This document shows, piece after piece, positions 1 to 10,207 of a DNA stretch of 64,000 bases (its first letter is position 1; every line of letters starts with the position of its first letter). The translations under genes were made by a program, and so were the position numbers. The notes below the pieces were generated by a model. It had not been told where the DNA came from. It did not search any database and worked only from the letters and a program-made list of their open reading frames with translations. The DNA lies in the NCBI RefSeq assembly GCF_014873755.1, contig NZ_JADBEG010000001.1, forward strand, positions 9,274,501 to 9,338,500, read 5' to 3'. The DNA comes from Amycolatopsis lexingtonensis (GTDB taxonomy: Bacteria > Actinomycetota > Actinomycetes > Mycobacteriales > Pseudonocardiaceae).

Positions 1-2232
1 AAGATCCGCGTCGCGGGCCGGGATCCCGCGCAGCTCAAGACGTTCTACACCGCGCTGTACCACTCGCTGCTGCACCCCAACACGTTCGACGACGCCGACG
101 GCCGGTACATCGGCTTCGACGACCAGGTCCGGACGCTGCCGAAGGGGCGCCACCAGTACGCGAACTTCTCCGACTGGGACACCTACCGCTCGCTCGCGCC
201 GCTGCACGCCATGCTCTTCCCGAAGGAAGCCAGTGACATGGCGCAGTCGCTGACCAACGACGCCGTGCAGGGCGGCTGGTGGCCGCGCTGGCCGATGGCG
301 AACGACTACACCGGGCAGATGACCGGCGACAGCTCGGTCGCGCTGATCTCGAACCTCTACGCCTTCGGGGCGCGGGACTTCGACGTCAAGACGGCGCTGA
401 AGTACCTGGTCAAGGGCGCGACCTCAGTGGACGGAACACCGGGCGCGTACCAGGAACGCCGGGGCATCGCCGACTACGTCGCCCGCGGGTACCTGCCGAA
501 CAACGACGCCTCCCGCGGCGACCACGCCCGCGTCGGCGCGTCGATCACCCTGGAGTGGGCGATCGACGACTTCGCGATCGCGCAGTTCGCGCAGGGGATC
601 GGCGACCGCGACACCGCCCGCGAATTCACGAAACGCGGCCAGAACTGGCAGAACCTCTTCAACCCGCTGACCGGCTACGTCCAGCCGCGCGCGCAGGACG
701 GGCGCTTCCCGGACGGCCCGGCGTACGTCCCGCCGCCGCCCGGAAAGTTCGGCCAGGACGGCTTCGACGAGGGCAACTCGGCGCAGTACACGTGGCTGGT
801 GCCGCAGGACCCGGCCGGGCTGGTGACGGCGATGGGCGGCCCGGCTCTTGTGGCACAGCGGTTGGACACGTTCTTCCAGAAGCTGAACGTCGGCCCGAAC
901 GAGCCGTACATGTGGGCGGGCAACGAACCCGACTTCGGCGTCCCGTGGCTGTACAACCACGTCGGCCAGCCGTGGAAGACCCAGCAGGTGGTCCGCGAGA
1001 TCGCGACCACGCTGTTCAGCGCGACCCCGGACGGCGAGCCGGGCAACGACGACCTGGGCGCGCAGTCGTCGTGGTACGTCTGGGCCGCGCTCGGCATCTA
1101 CCCGGCCACGCCGGGGACGCCGGACCTGGTCGTGCACAGCCCGCTGGTCGAGCGCGCGGTGCTGGCGCTGCCGTCCGGGCGGACGCTCGACATCCGCGCG
1201 CCCCAGGCGCCCGCGACGTACGTCCACGCCCTGTCGCTGAACGGCCGCGACTGGAACCGGACGTCCTTGCCCGCGAACACCGTGCGGGACGGCGGGCGGC
1301 TGGACTTCTCGCTGGTGTCCACTCCGGACAAGCGCTGGGCGGCCGACACGGTGCCACCGTCCTATCGGGACGGTGAGAAGCCGTTCCTGGCCTCGGTGAC
1401 CAACCAGGTCGTCGTCGCGCCCGGGAGCGCCGGGGAGGTCACCGTGAGCGGGCAGCGGCTCGGCGGGCACGACCGGGTGCTGGACGTCGCCACGCAGGCG
1501 CCGTCCGGGATTTCGGTGACCGGGCCGCGGCAGCTCCGGCTCGACGGCCGGACCGGCGGGGCGACCGCGAAGCTGAGCGTGGCGGTCGCCGCCGGGACGC
1601 CCGAGGGCTACTACCAGGTGCCGGTGACCGTCCGCGGTGGCGCGACGGCCGTGCCCGGCTCGGTGATCGTGCTGGTCGCGCCGCCGGGCGGCCCGGCGGC
1701 CGCGTACTCGAACGTGGGCATCTCCGACGACGGCGACGCCGGTTCGGCCGACATCGACGGCGCCGGGAACAGCCTTTCGCGCCAGGCCCTCGCCGCGGCC
1801 GGCCTGACCGGCGGCCGAACGGCTTCGGTTTCCGGTACCACGTTCACCTGGCCCGCCGCGCCTTTGGGACGGCCGGACAACGTGGTCCCGGCCGGGCAGA
1901 CCCTCGCGGTGTCCGGGAAGCGCTTGTCGTTCATCGGCACGGCCTCGAACGGCGACCACCGGGCGTCGGCGACGGTCACGTTCACCGACGGCACCACCGC
2001 CCAGGCCGACCTGTCCTTCGGGGACTGGGTCTTCCCGGGCGGCGGCACGGACCCGGTGTTCGGCAACACGCTGGTGGCCCGCACGGACCACCGCAACCGG
2101 CCGGGCGGCCAGGGCGGCGGGGCGTCGGTGTACGCGACGGCGCCGTTCGACGCCCCGGCCGGGAAGACGATCGCCTCGGTGACCCTGCCCTCGGACCCGG
2201 ACCTGCACGTCTTCGCGATCGGCCTCGCCTAG
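1..2232 (+). CDS. GH92 family alpha-mannosidase, 3' part (5' end outside window)
   Basis: The frame is open from base 1, so the gene starts upstream of the window. The first residues (FYTALYHSLLHPN, then YANFSDWDTYRS) are typical of glycoside hydrolase family 92 exo-alpha-1,2-mannosidases, which are calcium-dependent and usually secreted. The conserved NEP motif (MWAGNEPDFG, codons near 910-940) carries the probable catalytic acid. The PGNDDLGAQSSWYVWAALG stretch near 1039-1095 carries the probable base aspartates. After the catalytic part, about residue 455 of the visible protein, come a NEW3-like beta-sandwich and a second beta-sandwich with FTWPAAPLGRPDN that often ends secreted GH92 enzymes. 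The stop lies 45 bp before the first 53-bp palindrome. Family assignment is strong; substrate is inferred. Confidence 0.9.
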   Translation, partial: KIRVAGRDPAQLKTFYTALYHSLLHPNTFDDADGRYIGFDDQVRTLPKGRHQYANFSDWDTYRSLAPLHAMLFPKEASDMAQSLTNDAVQGGWWPRWPMANDYTGQMTGDSSVALISNLYAFGARDFDVKTALKYLVKGATSVDGTPGAYQERRGIADYVARGYLPNNDASRGDHARVGASITLEWAIDDFAIAQFAQGIGDRDTAREFTKRGQNWQNLFNPLTGYVQPRAQDGRFPDGPAYVPPPPGKFGQDGFDEGNSAQYTWLVPQDPAGLVTAMGGPALVAQRLDTFFQKLNVGPNEPYMWAGNEPDFGVPWLYNHVGQPWKTQQVVREIATTLFSATPDGEPGNDDLGAQSSWYVWAALGIYPATPGTPDLVVHSPLVERAVLALPSGRTLDIRAPQAPATYVHALSLNGRDWNRTSLPANTVRDGGRLDFSLVSTPDKRWAADTVPPSYRDGEKPFLASVTNQVVVAPGSAGEVTVSGQRLGGHDRVLDVATQAPSGISVTGPRQLRLDGRTGGATAKLSVAVAAGTPEGYYQVPVTVRGGATAVPGSVIVLVAPPGGPAAAYSNVGISDDGDAGSADIDGAGNSLSRQALAAAGLTGGRTASVSGTTFTWPAAPLGRPDNVVPAGQTLAVSGKRLSFIGTASNGDHRASATVTFTDGTTAQADLSFGDWVFPGGGTDPVFGNTLVARTDHRNRPGGQGGGASVYATAPFDAPAGKTIASVTLPSDPDLHVFAIGLA

Positions 2233-2277
2233 CGTCGTGCGTCCGAGGTTCGTTGACGGCCGGCGGCGCGTGCGAAC

Positions 2278-2330
2278 GTCTTGAATGAGTCATTCAGGTC
2301 TTCGGAGGTCCTGAATGACTCATTCAAGAC
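2278..2330. repeat. 53-bp nested palindrome, copy 1
   Basis: Two perfect 21-bp inverted arms (2278-2298 and 2310-2330) flank an 11-base loop. Each arm is itself a near palindrome around TGAATGASTCATTCA. Read on the minus strand this copy is identical over all 53 bases to the copy at 49149-49201. It lies between convergent genes, and the esterase stop codon (2324-2326) is inside the right arm. A role as bidirectional terminator or protein-binding site is inferred. Confidence 0.95.
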
Positions 2331-3241
2331 CTTTGGTTCGGGTTGCCGAGCCGGACTTGCTGGGTCAGGAAGAGGGCGGCGCGGTCGAGGGCCTGGTCGG
2401 CCTCGTTCAGGACCCCGGCGAAGCACTGGAACACGTGCGGGACGTCGGCGGTGACGTCGAGGACGACGTCCACCCCGGCGGCCCGCGCGCGGGCGGCCAG
2501 GCGCGTCGAGTCGTCCAGGAGCAGTTCGTTCGTGCCGACCTGGAGCAGCATCGGCGGGAAACCGGTGAGGTCGGCCAGCACCGCGGGGCTGATCAGCTCC
2601 TGGTGCGGGTCCTGGCCCGCGAAGTACATCGCGCCCGTGTGGTCCAGGCCCTCGCGAGTCAGGATCGGGTCGGCGGCCGCCTTCGTCCGCATGCTTTCGC
2701 CGGTCCGGGTGCCGTCGAGGCCGGGGGAGAAGGCCACGATCGCCGCCGGCATCGGGAGGCCGGCGGCGCGGGCGCGCAGGCAGGTCGTGACGGCGAGGCC
2801 GCCGCCGGCCGAATCCCCGGCGAACGCGACGGCCGACGGGTCCGCGCCGCTTTCGAGCAGCGCCCGGTAGGCCTCGAGCGAGTCGTCGCTCGCGGCCGGG
2901 AACGGGTGCTCCGGCGCCAGCCGGTAGTCCAGCGACAACGCCGTGAGCCCGGTCCTGGCCACCAGGTTGCCGGTCAGCGAGAGCGCGGTCTCGGGCGAGC
3001 CGAACACGAACGAACCGCCGTGGAAGTACAGGATCGTCCCGGGACGCGGCTCGCCGGCCGGCTCGACCCGCAGGGCCCGGCGGCCGCCGAGCGTGGCTTC
3101 CGCGGTCCGGATGTCCTCCGGCACGATCATCGTGTCCATCAGCGCCGCGAACCCCGACCGGATCTCCTCGACCGATCGCGGCCCCGCGGGTGCCGGTGCG
3201 CGCAGCATCGCGTCGATCTTCGCGCGTTGTTCCTTGCTCAT
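2324..3241 (-). CDS. HSL-type alpha/beta hydrolase (esterase/lipase)
   Basis: This 305-residue protein belongs to the hormone-sensitive-lipase group of alpha/beta hydrolases, which hydrolyse short acyl or aryl esters in the cytoplasm. The oxyanion motif HGGSFVFGSPE begins at residue 74, the nucleophile elbow is GDSAGGGLAV near residue 142, and acid and base are visible in TNELLLDDSTRL and DVPHVFQC. The start is supported by CGGAGGG a few bases upstream. It is divergent from a MarR gene only 38 bp away, with a palindrome between them, so control by that MarR protein is likely. Its last codons and stop lie within the 53-bp palindrome, so the C-terminus (NQRS) is partly encoded by the repeat. 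No signal peptide is visible. Confidence 0.88.
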   Translation of the reverse strand: MSKEQRAKIDAMLRAPAPAGPRSVEEIRSGFAALMDTMIVPEDIRTAEATLGGRRALRVEPAGEPRPGTILYFHGGSFVFGSPETALSLTGNLVARTGLTALSLDYRLAPEHPFPAASDDSLEAYRALLESGADPSAVAFAGDSAGGGLAVTTCLRARAAGLPMPAAIVAFSPGLDGTRTGESMRTKAAADPILTREGLDHTGAMYFAGQDPHQELISPAVLADLTGFPPMLLQVGTNELLLDDSTRLAARARAAGVDVVLDVTADVPHVFQCFAGVLNEADQALDRAALFLTQQVRLGNPNQRS

Positions 3242-3256
3242 CGTCGCCCTCCGAAG

Positions 3257-3289
3257 TAGATGCCGCTACAGTATATGCCGTGGCATCTA
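3257..3289. promoter_or_regulatory. Candidate MarR operator and leaderless promoter
   Basis: TAGATGCC (3257-3264) and GGCATCTA (3282-3289) form a perfect 8-bp inverted repeat with a 17-bp spacer, filling the 38-bp gap between the divergent esterase and MarR genes. A further ATGCCG copy lies at 3275-3280. TACAGT (3267-3272) sits 7 bases before the GTG at 3280, as expected for the -10 box of a leaderless message. The regulator would then cover its own start. Confidence 0.6.
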
Positions 3290-3732
3290 AATCGGCGGAC
3301 CCCTACGTCTTCTTCTCCGACCTCGTCCGCTGTGAGACGCGCCTCTACAACGCGCTCAACGACCGGCTGCGCGAGCGGCACGGGATCGTCACCTCGCAGT
3401 ACGAATTCCTGCGCCACCTGCGCGAACACCCCGGCGCCCGTGTAGCCGACCTGGCCGCGGAGTTCGCCATCGGCATCGGCGCGACCAGCAAGGGCATCGA
3501 CCGCCTGGAGCGGCACGGGTGGATCGCCCGGCAGCCGAACCCGGCCGACCGCCGGTCGTCCCTGCTGGTGCTGACCGCCGAAGGCGCGAGCCTGACCGAG
3601 GCGGCCGGCCGGACCGTCACCGAGGTGCTGACCGAGCTGGTCGGCGACGCCTTCGACGACGCCGCCGTCCAGGCCGTGTCCCGGCTGCGCGCGACCCTCG
3701 AGCGCGACCGGATCGGCTTGCCGACGGGCTGA
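3280..3732 (+). CDS. MarR family transcriptional regulator
   Basis: Starting at GTG 3280 the protein is 150 residues, the usual MarR length. It has the winged-helix core EFAIGIGATSKGIDRLERHG followed by the wing with the NPADRRSSLLVLT motif, which is diagnostic of MarR repressors. The frame is open further upstream, but that part has poor codon use and overlaps the esterase start, so GTG 3280 is preferred. No Shine-Dalgarno is visible and a TANNNT box is placed for leaderless translation. It probably represses itself and the divergent esterase through the palindrome that overlaps its start. The stop is separated by one base from the stop of the convergent lipase. The ligand is unknown. Confidence 0.85.
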   Translation: MASKSADPYVFFSDLVRCETRLYNALNDRLRERHGIVTSQYEFLRHLREHPGARVADLAAEFAIGIGATSKGIDRLERHGWIARQPNPADRRSSLLVLTAEGASLTEAAGRTVTEVLTELVGDAFDDAAVQAVSRLRATLERDRIGLPTG

Positions 3733-3733
3733 C

Positions 3734-4594
3734 TCAGCCCGGGGAACCCACCGCGCAGACCTTGATCGGCGCCGCGTTCGCCGGGTCGAGGGCGTTGCGC
3801 ACCAGGTGCCAGACGTTCAGGTCATACGCCTCCCCGATGTGGCCGACCGGGTCGAACGGGCACGAGTCCTGGACGTAGGTGTTGTGCACGCCGGGCTCGC
3901 GGATGAACGACGTCTCCGTCGGGGTCACCAGCTCGTCGTAGCGGGAGGTGATGATCGTGTAGTCGATGCCGGGCTGGGCGACCGGGCCGGTGTTCAGCGC
4001 GACGATCGCCGCGCCGCCGTCCAGCTCGTCGGCGAAGATCGGCAGGCCGATCGTCTTCACGATCGTGTCCCAGGTGGACTTGCCGAGCAGCGTGTAGGCC
4101 AGCGTCAGCAGGCCGGAGGCGTTGGCGCCGTGCGTCGGCGGGGCGATCGCGACGACCTTGCCGATCTCGCTCTGGATGCCCTGCATCTTGGCCAGGTAGA
4201 TCGACTGGAGGCCGCCTTCGGAGTGCCCGACGACGTCGACCTGCGCCGCGCCGGTGGCCGTGCGGACCTTCTCGACGAAGTTCTTGATCTCCAGCGACGA
4301 CTCCGCGACCGGCTTGAGGCCGCCGACGAAGGGGAACTGGGGGTAGGCGCCGTAGGTCAGGGAGAACGTGCAGTAGCCGCGGGAGGCGAGGTCGGCCTGG
4401 AGGAAGTTCAGGTCCTCGTAGTAGGTGGAGAAGGTGCCGTGGAGCAGCACGACCGGGTTCGGGTGGGCGGCGCTCGGGCGGCACGCGAAGTCGTTGTTGC
4501 CGCCCGCGGCCGCCTGGGCCGGGACCGCCGCGCTCAGCACCAGTGCGCCCGCCAGTCCGATCGCGGCCAGCCATCGTTTCGTTCCCCGCGCCAT
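3734..4594 (-). CDS. Secreted triacylglycerol lipase/esterase
   Basis: This is a 286-residue secreted alpha/beta hydrolase similar to actinobacterial extracellular lipases. A signal peptide runs from MARGTKRW through a hydrophobic core to a likely cleavage after VPAQA (about residue 28). The oxyanion region is LLHGTFSTYYED, the nucleophile is Ser125 in GHSEGG, and the later acid and histidine are visible in TSRYDELVTP and VGHIGEAYD. Two cysteines in the mature N-terminus (near residues 38 and 75) and two near the end could form disulfides. ATG 4594 is chosen because AAGGG lies about 8 bases upstream; ATG 4621 and 4630 would only lengthen the N-terminus. The open frame continues far upstream but is a shadow of the divergent PucR gene. 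Confidence 0.88.
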   Translation of the reverse strand: MARGTKRWLAAIGLAGALVLSAAVPAQAAAGGNNDFACRPSAAHPNPVVLLHGTFSTYYEDLNFLQADLASRGYCTFSLTYGAYPQFPFVGGLKPVAESSLEIKNFVEKVRTATGAAQVDVVGHSEGGLQSIYLAKMQGIQSEIGKVVAIAPPTHGANASGLLTLAYTLLGKSTWDTIVKTIGLPIFADELDGGAAIVALNTGPVAQPGIDYTIITSRYDELVTPTETSFIREPGVHNTYVQDSCPFDPVGHIGEAYDLNVWHLVRNALDPANAAPIKVCAVGSPG

Positions 4595-4702
4595 TGCGAA
4601 GTCCCTTCGTCTGGTTGTCATGCACAGCATGCGCTCCTTGATCAACGCTGTCTGCTGGCAAAACGCGCAGAAACTTGCCGTGGCCGTTTGTGCACGGTGA
4701 CA

Positions 4703-5836
4703 ATGCCGGACATGGATGCCGTCGACGCGCTGTTCCCCCGGGCCGGGGAGATCGCGGCCGCGATGATCGCCCGGTGCGCCGCCGAGATCCCGGCGTACCG
4801 GTTGCTGCCGGCGAGCGTGCTGGAGGGTGACCTGGTCGCCAACGCGCGGGCGGTGTTCGAGCTGTTCCTGACGACGGTCGCGGAGGACCGGCGGCCGACC
4901 GAGCAGGAGCTGGCGCTGCCGATCGCGTGGGGCGCCGAGCGGGCCCGCGACGGGCTGCCGCTGGACGCCGTGCTGAAGATCTACCCGCTGGCCGCGAGCG
5001 TTGCGTGGGACCTGGCGGCGGGGGACCGCGCGCTGCTCGGCGCGCGGATGCTGGACTTCCTCGGCGAGGTGATGCCGCGCGTGGCCTCGGCGTACCTGAA
5101 GGAGCGCGACGACCTGGACTGGGAGCGGCGCGAGGATCGCCAGAACCTGGCCGCCAGCCTGCTTTCGGGCCGCCCGGTGCGGCGGCGCGACCTGGCGGAG
5201 AGCTACGACGTCGTCGTCTTCCACCTGCCGTCGCTGCCCGCCTCGGCGGGTTCCCGTGCGGCGACGGACCTCTTCCGCGCGGTCCGGTCCGATTTGGACA
5301 GCCAGCCGGGCGTCCTGGTGACGTTCAAAGGCGACGGCGGGGTGTTGCTGGTGCCCGCCGGGGTGGCGGCCGACGCCGTCGCGGCGCGGGTCGACCGCGT
5401 CTGCGGGCGCCCCTGCACCGCGGCCGCCGCCCACGCGCGGCGGCTCGCGGACATCCCGGCCGCGCACGCCGAAGCCGGCGAAGTCCTCGGCCTGGCGGAG
5501 AGCCTGCGCCGGCCGCCCCGGCTGTACCGCCTGGCGGACCTGGCGATCGAGTACCAGCTGGCCCGGCCGAGCCCGGCGCGGGAAGCACTCGCCGCCGTCC
5601 TGGTGCCGCTGGCGGAGCACCCGCACCTGATCGACGCCCTGCGCGCGTTCGTGACTTCGGGCTACAACCGCGGCGAAGCGGCGACGGCGTTGAACATCCA
5701 CCGCAACACGCTCACCTACCGGCTCGGGCGCGTGCAGGTGATCACCGGCTACGACGCGACACGGCCCGAAGACGCCCGCCACTTGGCCGCCGCGATGACG
5801 GCGTACGACATCTCCCGACAGGAGTTGTCGGGATAA
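4703..5836 (+). CDS. PucR/CdaR-type transcriptional regulator
   Basis: The roughly 377-residue protein has a helical N-terminal sensory region and a central GGDEF-like regulator part. Its C-terminal helix-turn-helix (YNRGEAATALNIHRNTLTYR) has the HxNTxxYR signature of PucR, CdaR and related activators. These usually activate neighbouring catabolic genes, so the divergent secreted lipase, 108 bp away, is a natural candidate target (inference). Start choice is uncertain: GTG 4697, ATG 4703 and ATG 4712 are in frame and none has a convincing ribosome-binding site. A second member of the same family lies at 58576-59754. Confidence 0.82.
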   Translation: MPDMDAVDALFPRAGEIAAAMIARCAAEIPAYRLLPASVLEGDLVANARAVFELFLTTVAEDRRPTEQELALPIAWGAERARDGLPLDAVLKIYPLAASVAWDLAAGDRALLGARMLDFLGEVMPRVASAYLKERDDLDWERREDRQNLAASLLSGRPVRRRDLAESYDVVVFHLPSLPASAGSRAATDLFRAVRSDLDSQPGVLVTFKGDGGVLLVPAGVAADAVAARVDRVCGRPCTAAAAHARRLADIPAAHAEAGEVLGLAESLRRPPRLYRLADLAIEYQLARPSPAREALAAVLVPLAEHPHLIDALRAFVTSGYNRGEAATALNIHRNTLTYRLGRVQVITGYDATRPEDARHLAAAMTAYDISRQELSG

Positions 5837-5856
5837 CGCTTGCGTCGCGGTTCTCC

Positions 5857-5873
5857 GGATCCGTTGCGGATCC
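5857..5873 (+). terminator. Weak hairpin after the PucR gene
   Basis: GGATCC at 5857-5862 and again at 5868-5873 can pair around a GTTGC loop, 20 bp after the PucR stop and 49 bp before the next start. The stem is only 6 bp and has no T run, so termination here is a low-confidence guess. Confidence 0.25.
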
Positions 5874-5921
5874 CGCCGGCCGCCCGATTCCAGGAGGCGG
5901 ACACGGAAGAAGGTGATGGCC

Positions 5922-6401
5922 GTGAACGCGACCAGAATCACCGTGGCCGCCCTGGTACTGCTGGGCGCGGCCGCGTGCGGGATCCCCGTGACCGGCGTGC
6001 CCGTGCCGGTCACCGTGGTCCCGCAAGCACCGGTGACCAGCACCGCGACGGTCGCGGTGCCCGCCCCGGTGTACGTCCAGCCGCCGGTTTCCTTGCCGCC
6101 GAGGCAAACCGCGGAAGCGGGCGTGGTGCTCGCGTACTACGACGCGATCAACCGGCGCGACTTCGCCACCGCGTGGTCCCTCGGCGGCAGCCGAATCGCG
6201 GGCGGCGGCGGATTCACCAAGTACGCCAACGGTTTCGCGACGACGGCGTGGGACACGCTGACGGTCACCGACGTCCGTGGCAGCACGGTGTACGTGGTGC
6301 TGTCGGCGGCCCAGACCGACGGCACGACGCGCACGTTTTCCGGCACGTACACCGTTTCCGGCGGCGTCATCGTCGGCAGTCACATGACCAGGACGGGATG
6401 A
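5922..6401 (+). CDS. Putative lipoprotein with NTF2/SnoaL-like domain
   Basis: This small exported protein of about 159 residues has a hydrophobic N-terminus ending in LLGAAACG, a lipobox-like cysteine with alanine rather than leucine at -3. A low-complexity linker rich in Val, Pro and Thr follows (about residues 22-60). Then comes a compact domain beginning VVLAYYDAINRRDFATAWSLGG, a pattern seen in NTF2/SnoaL-like folds. GTG 5922 is preferred because AAGG lies 8 bases upstream; GTG 5913 and ATG 5916 sit too close to it. The stop overlaps an ATG (ATGA at 6398-6401), and a second lipoprotein follows, so the two are probably co-expressed. Function is unknown; the fold call is moderate. Confidence 0.72.
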   Translation: MNATRITVAALVLLGAAACGIPVTGVPVPVTVVPQAPVTSTATVAVPAPVYVQPPVSLPPRQTAEAGVVLAYYDAINRRDFATAWSLGGSRIAGGGGFTKYANGFATTAWDTLTVTDVRGSTVYVVLSAAQTDGTTRTFSGTYTVSGGVIVGSHMTRTG

Positions 6402-6409
6402 GGACCGCC

Positions 6410-6832
6410 ATGCGTACACTTCGGACAGTCGCGGCGCTTTCCGCCGTGCTCGCGCTGGCGTCGTGCGACTTGCCGCGCACGATCGCCGGAAGCGCTTTCC
6501 AGGCCCCGGTTTCGACCGCGACGGTGACGGCCCCGAGCACCCCGACGGTGACCGCGCCGGTCCCGCAGACCGTCTTCGTGCCCCCGGTGACCGTCGCCCC
6601 GGCGGGCGTCGCGGCGTCGAGCCAGTGGTACGCCCAGCCGGGCTGGATCAACGCCCAGCCGTGGATCGCCATCAACCCGGCGCCCGGCCAGACGCCGTGC
6701 CAGTGGCTGCACGCCGCGGGATACAGCTACGCGCAGGCGTACGCGGCCTGGGCCCAGAACGGCTACCCGGCGAGCTGGTCGGCGACGAACGACGGCTACC
6801 CGTGCCAGAAGTCGTACGGCATGCAGCACTGA
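6410..6832 (+). CDS. Small lipoprotein with Pro/Thr/Val linker
   Basis: A 140-residue protein with a clear lipoprotein signal: MRTLRTVAALSAVLALASC has the classic lipobox LASC. The linker after the cysteine (STATVTAPSTPTVTAPV) resembles that of the preceding gene, suggesting both are tethered outside the membrane in the same way. The C-terminal part has two cysteines (PCQWLHAAGYSYAQAYAAW and NDGYPCQKSYG) that may form a disulfide. I do not recognise the domain; its DGYPC ending is reminiscent of small cysteine-paired secreted domains. GAGGA lies about 5 bases before ATG 6410; ATG 6398 overlaps the upstream stop and is the alternative, translationally coupled start. Confidence 0.68.
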   Translation: MRTLRTVAALSAVLALASCDLPRTIAGSAFQAPVSTATVTAPSTPTVTAPVPQTVFVPPVTVAPAGVAASSQWYAQPGWINAQPWIAINPAPGQTPCQWLHAAGYSYAQAYAAWAQNGYPASWSATNDGYPCQKSYGMQH

Positions 6833-6839
6833 AACGAAA

Positions 6840-6870
6840 CCGGGCCGGGAGCTTCGCGCTCCCGGCCCGG
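6840..6870. terminator. Strong bidirectional hairpin terminator
   Basis: A perfect 13-bp stem (6840-6852 with 6858-6870) closes a 5-base loop between the convergent lipoprotein and GH3 genes. The left side is preceded by GAAACGAAA. Its position 8 bp after one stop and 14 bp before the other suits two-way termination. Confidence 0.8.
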
Positions 6871-6883
6871 CCCGGTCCGGTAC

Positions 6884-9544
<2,661 letters not shown>

Positions 9545-9613
9545 TCTGCGATGAACGGCGGACCGGCCGATCCTCACCGGGCGGGCGAGCGACGTCAATA
9601 GGTTTCGAGCTAG

Positions 9614-9634
9614 TTATTTCTCGACATAAAATAA
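9614..9634. promoter_or_regulatory. A/T-rich upstream region of the GH3 gene with small inverted repeat
   Basis: TTATTT (9614-9619) and AAATAA (9629-9634) form an inverted repeat in an unusually A/T-rich patch 70-90 bp upstream of the GH3 start. It is a plausible promoter or operator for sugar control; no known consensus was matched. The rest of 9545-9718 holds only the hairpin at 9695. Confidence 0.4.
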
Positions 9635-9694
9635 GAGTCGGGCGGCGACGGGATCACATTTAGTCGCTGCGGCGATGAAGTACAAGGGTGCTGC

Positions 9695-9713
9695 CGGGCA
9701 AGGGTTCTGCCCG
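9695..9713 (-). terminator. Hairpin after the DUF2199 remnant
   Basis: CGGGCA (9695-9700) and TGCCCG (9708-9713) pair around a 7-base loop, 6 bases beyond the stop at 9719-9721 in the direction of transcription. Short stem, so moderate support. Confidence 0.45.
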
Positions 9714-9718
9714 TTTCG

Positions 9719-10207
9719 TCAGGGGTGCCGCAGCAGTTCGGCGACGGCCTGGACCCGGATCAGCGTGATCCCGTCCCGCTGCTCGACGGCGAGCGGGTGC
9801 CCGGTGGGTTCGACCTCGATCAGCGGCCGCTGCCCGGGCGGGCGGGTGTGGAGGTTGGTCTTGAGGTTGAGGGTGCCGGGCTCGTAGCCGGGCAGCTCGG
9901 TCGCGAGCCAGCCGAAGTACGGGGGCTCGGTCGTGCGTTTCGGGTCGTCCCAGAGGTCCTCGGCGCGGAAGAAGTTGTCCTTGCTGACGGAGACCCAGAC
10001 GCCCCACTCGAAGTCTTCGTCGGCGTCGAGGACCGGGAGGACCAGGCGGCCGCGGAGGAAGTAGTGCTCGCCGCCGATGACGCAGCGTTCGGGTTCGAGG
10101 ACGTCGGTGGGGGAGTTTTGCCAGAAGGCGGGGGCCGGTGCGCTGTAGGCGAAGGGGAGTTCTTCGTGGTGCTCACCCCAGCACCGAGCCCGGCAGTTCC
10201 TCGAAGA
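9719..10207 (-). pseudogene. DUF2199 family protein, reading frame without a usual start codon
   Basis: On the minus strand one frame is open for 163 codons from just after a TGA at 10208-10210 to the TGA at 9719-9721, with good G/C third positions. Its translation reads GEHHEELPFAYSAPAPAFW, then RGRLVLPVLDADEDFEWGVW, YFGWLATELPGY and HPLAVEQRDGITLIRV. This is the recognisable course of the DUF2199 family (function unknown). No ATG, GTG or TTG occurs anywhere in the frame, and the expected N-terminal CxxCG motif is altered (CRARCWGEHH). The frame overlaps the last 35 bases of bkdR. Either it starts at an unusual codon or the 5' end was lost and this is a remnant. Confidence 0.7.

Noticed and set aside
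211..2208. Long open frames antisense to and in other frames of the GH92 gene
   Set aside because: Arg/Pro/Gly-rich or Val/Asp/Arg-rich translations without domains are usual shadows in G/C-rich DNA.
2278..2330. Interpretation of the 53-bp repeats as insertion-sequence ends
   Set aside because: No transposase, target duplication or terminal pair around a gene is visible; they are solitary palindromes.
3806..4700. The plus-strand frame upstream of the PucR gene
   Set aside because: It is antisense to the lipase gene and has shadow composition; the regulator starts near 4703.
5857..5873. Strong terminator after the PucR gene
   Set aside because: The stem is only 6 bp with no T run, so it is kept only as a low-confidence feature.
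4595..6043. The N-terminal extension of the lipase frame on the minus strand
   Set aside because: It is antisense to PucR and precedes an excellent signal peptide with its own ribosome-binding site.
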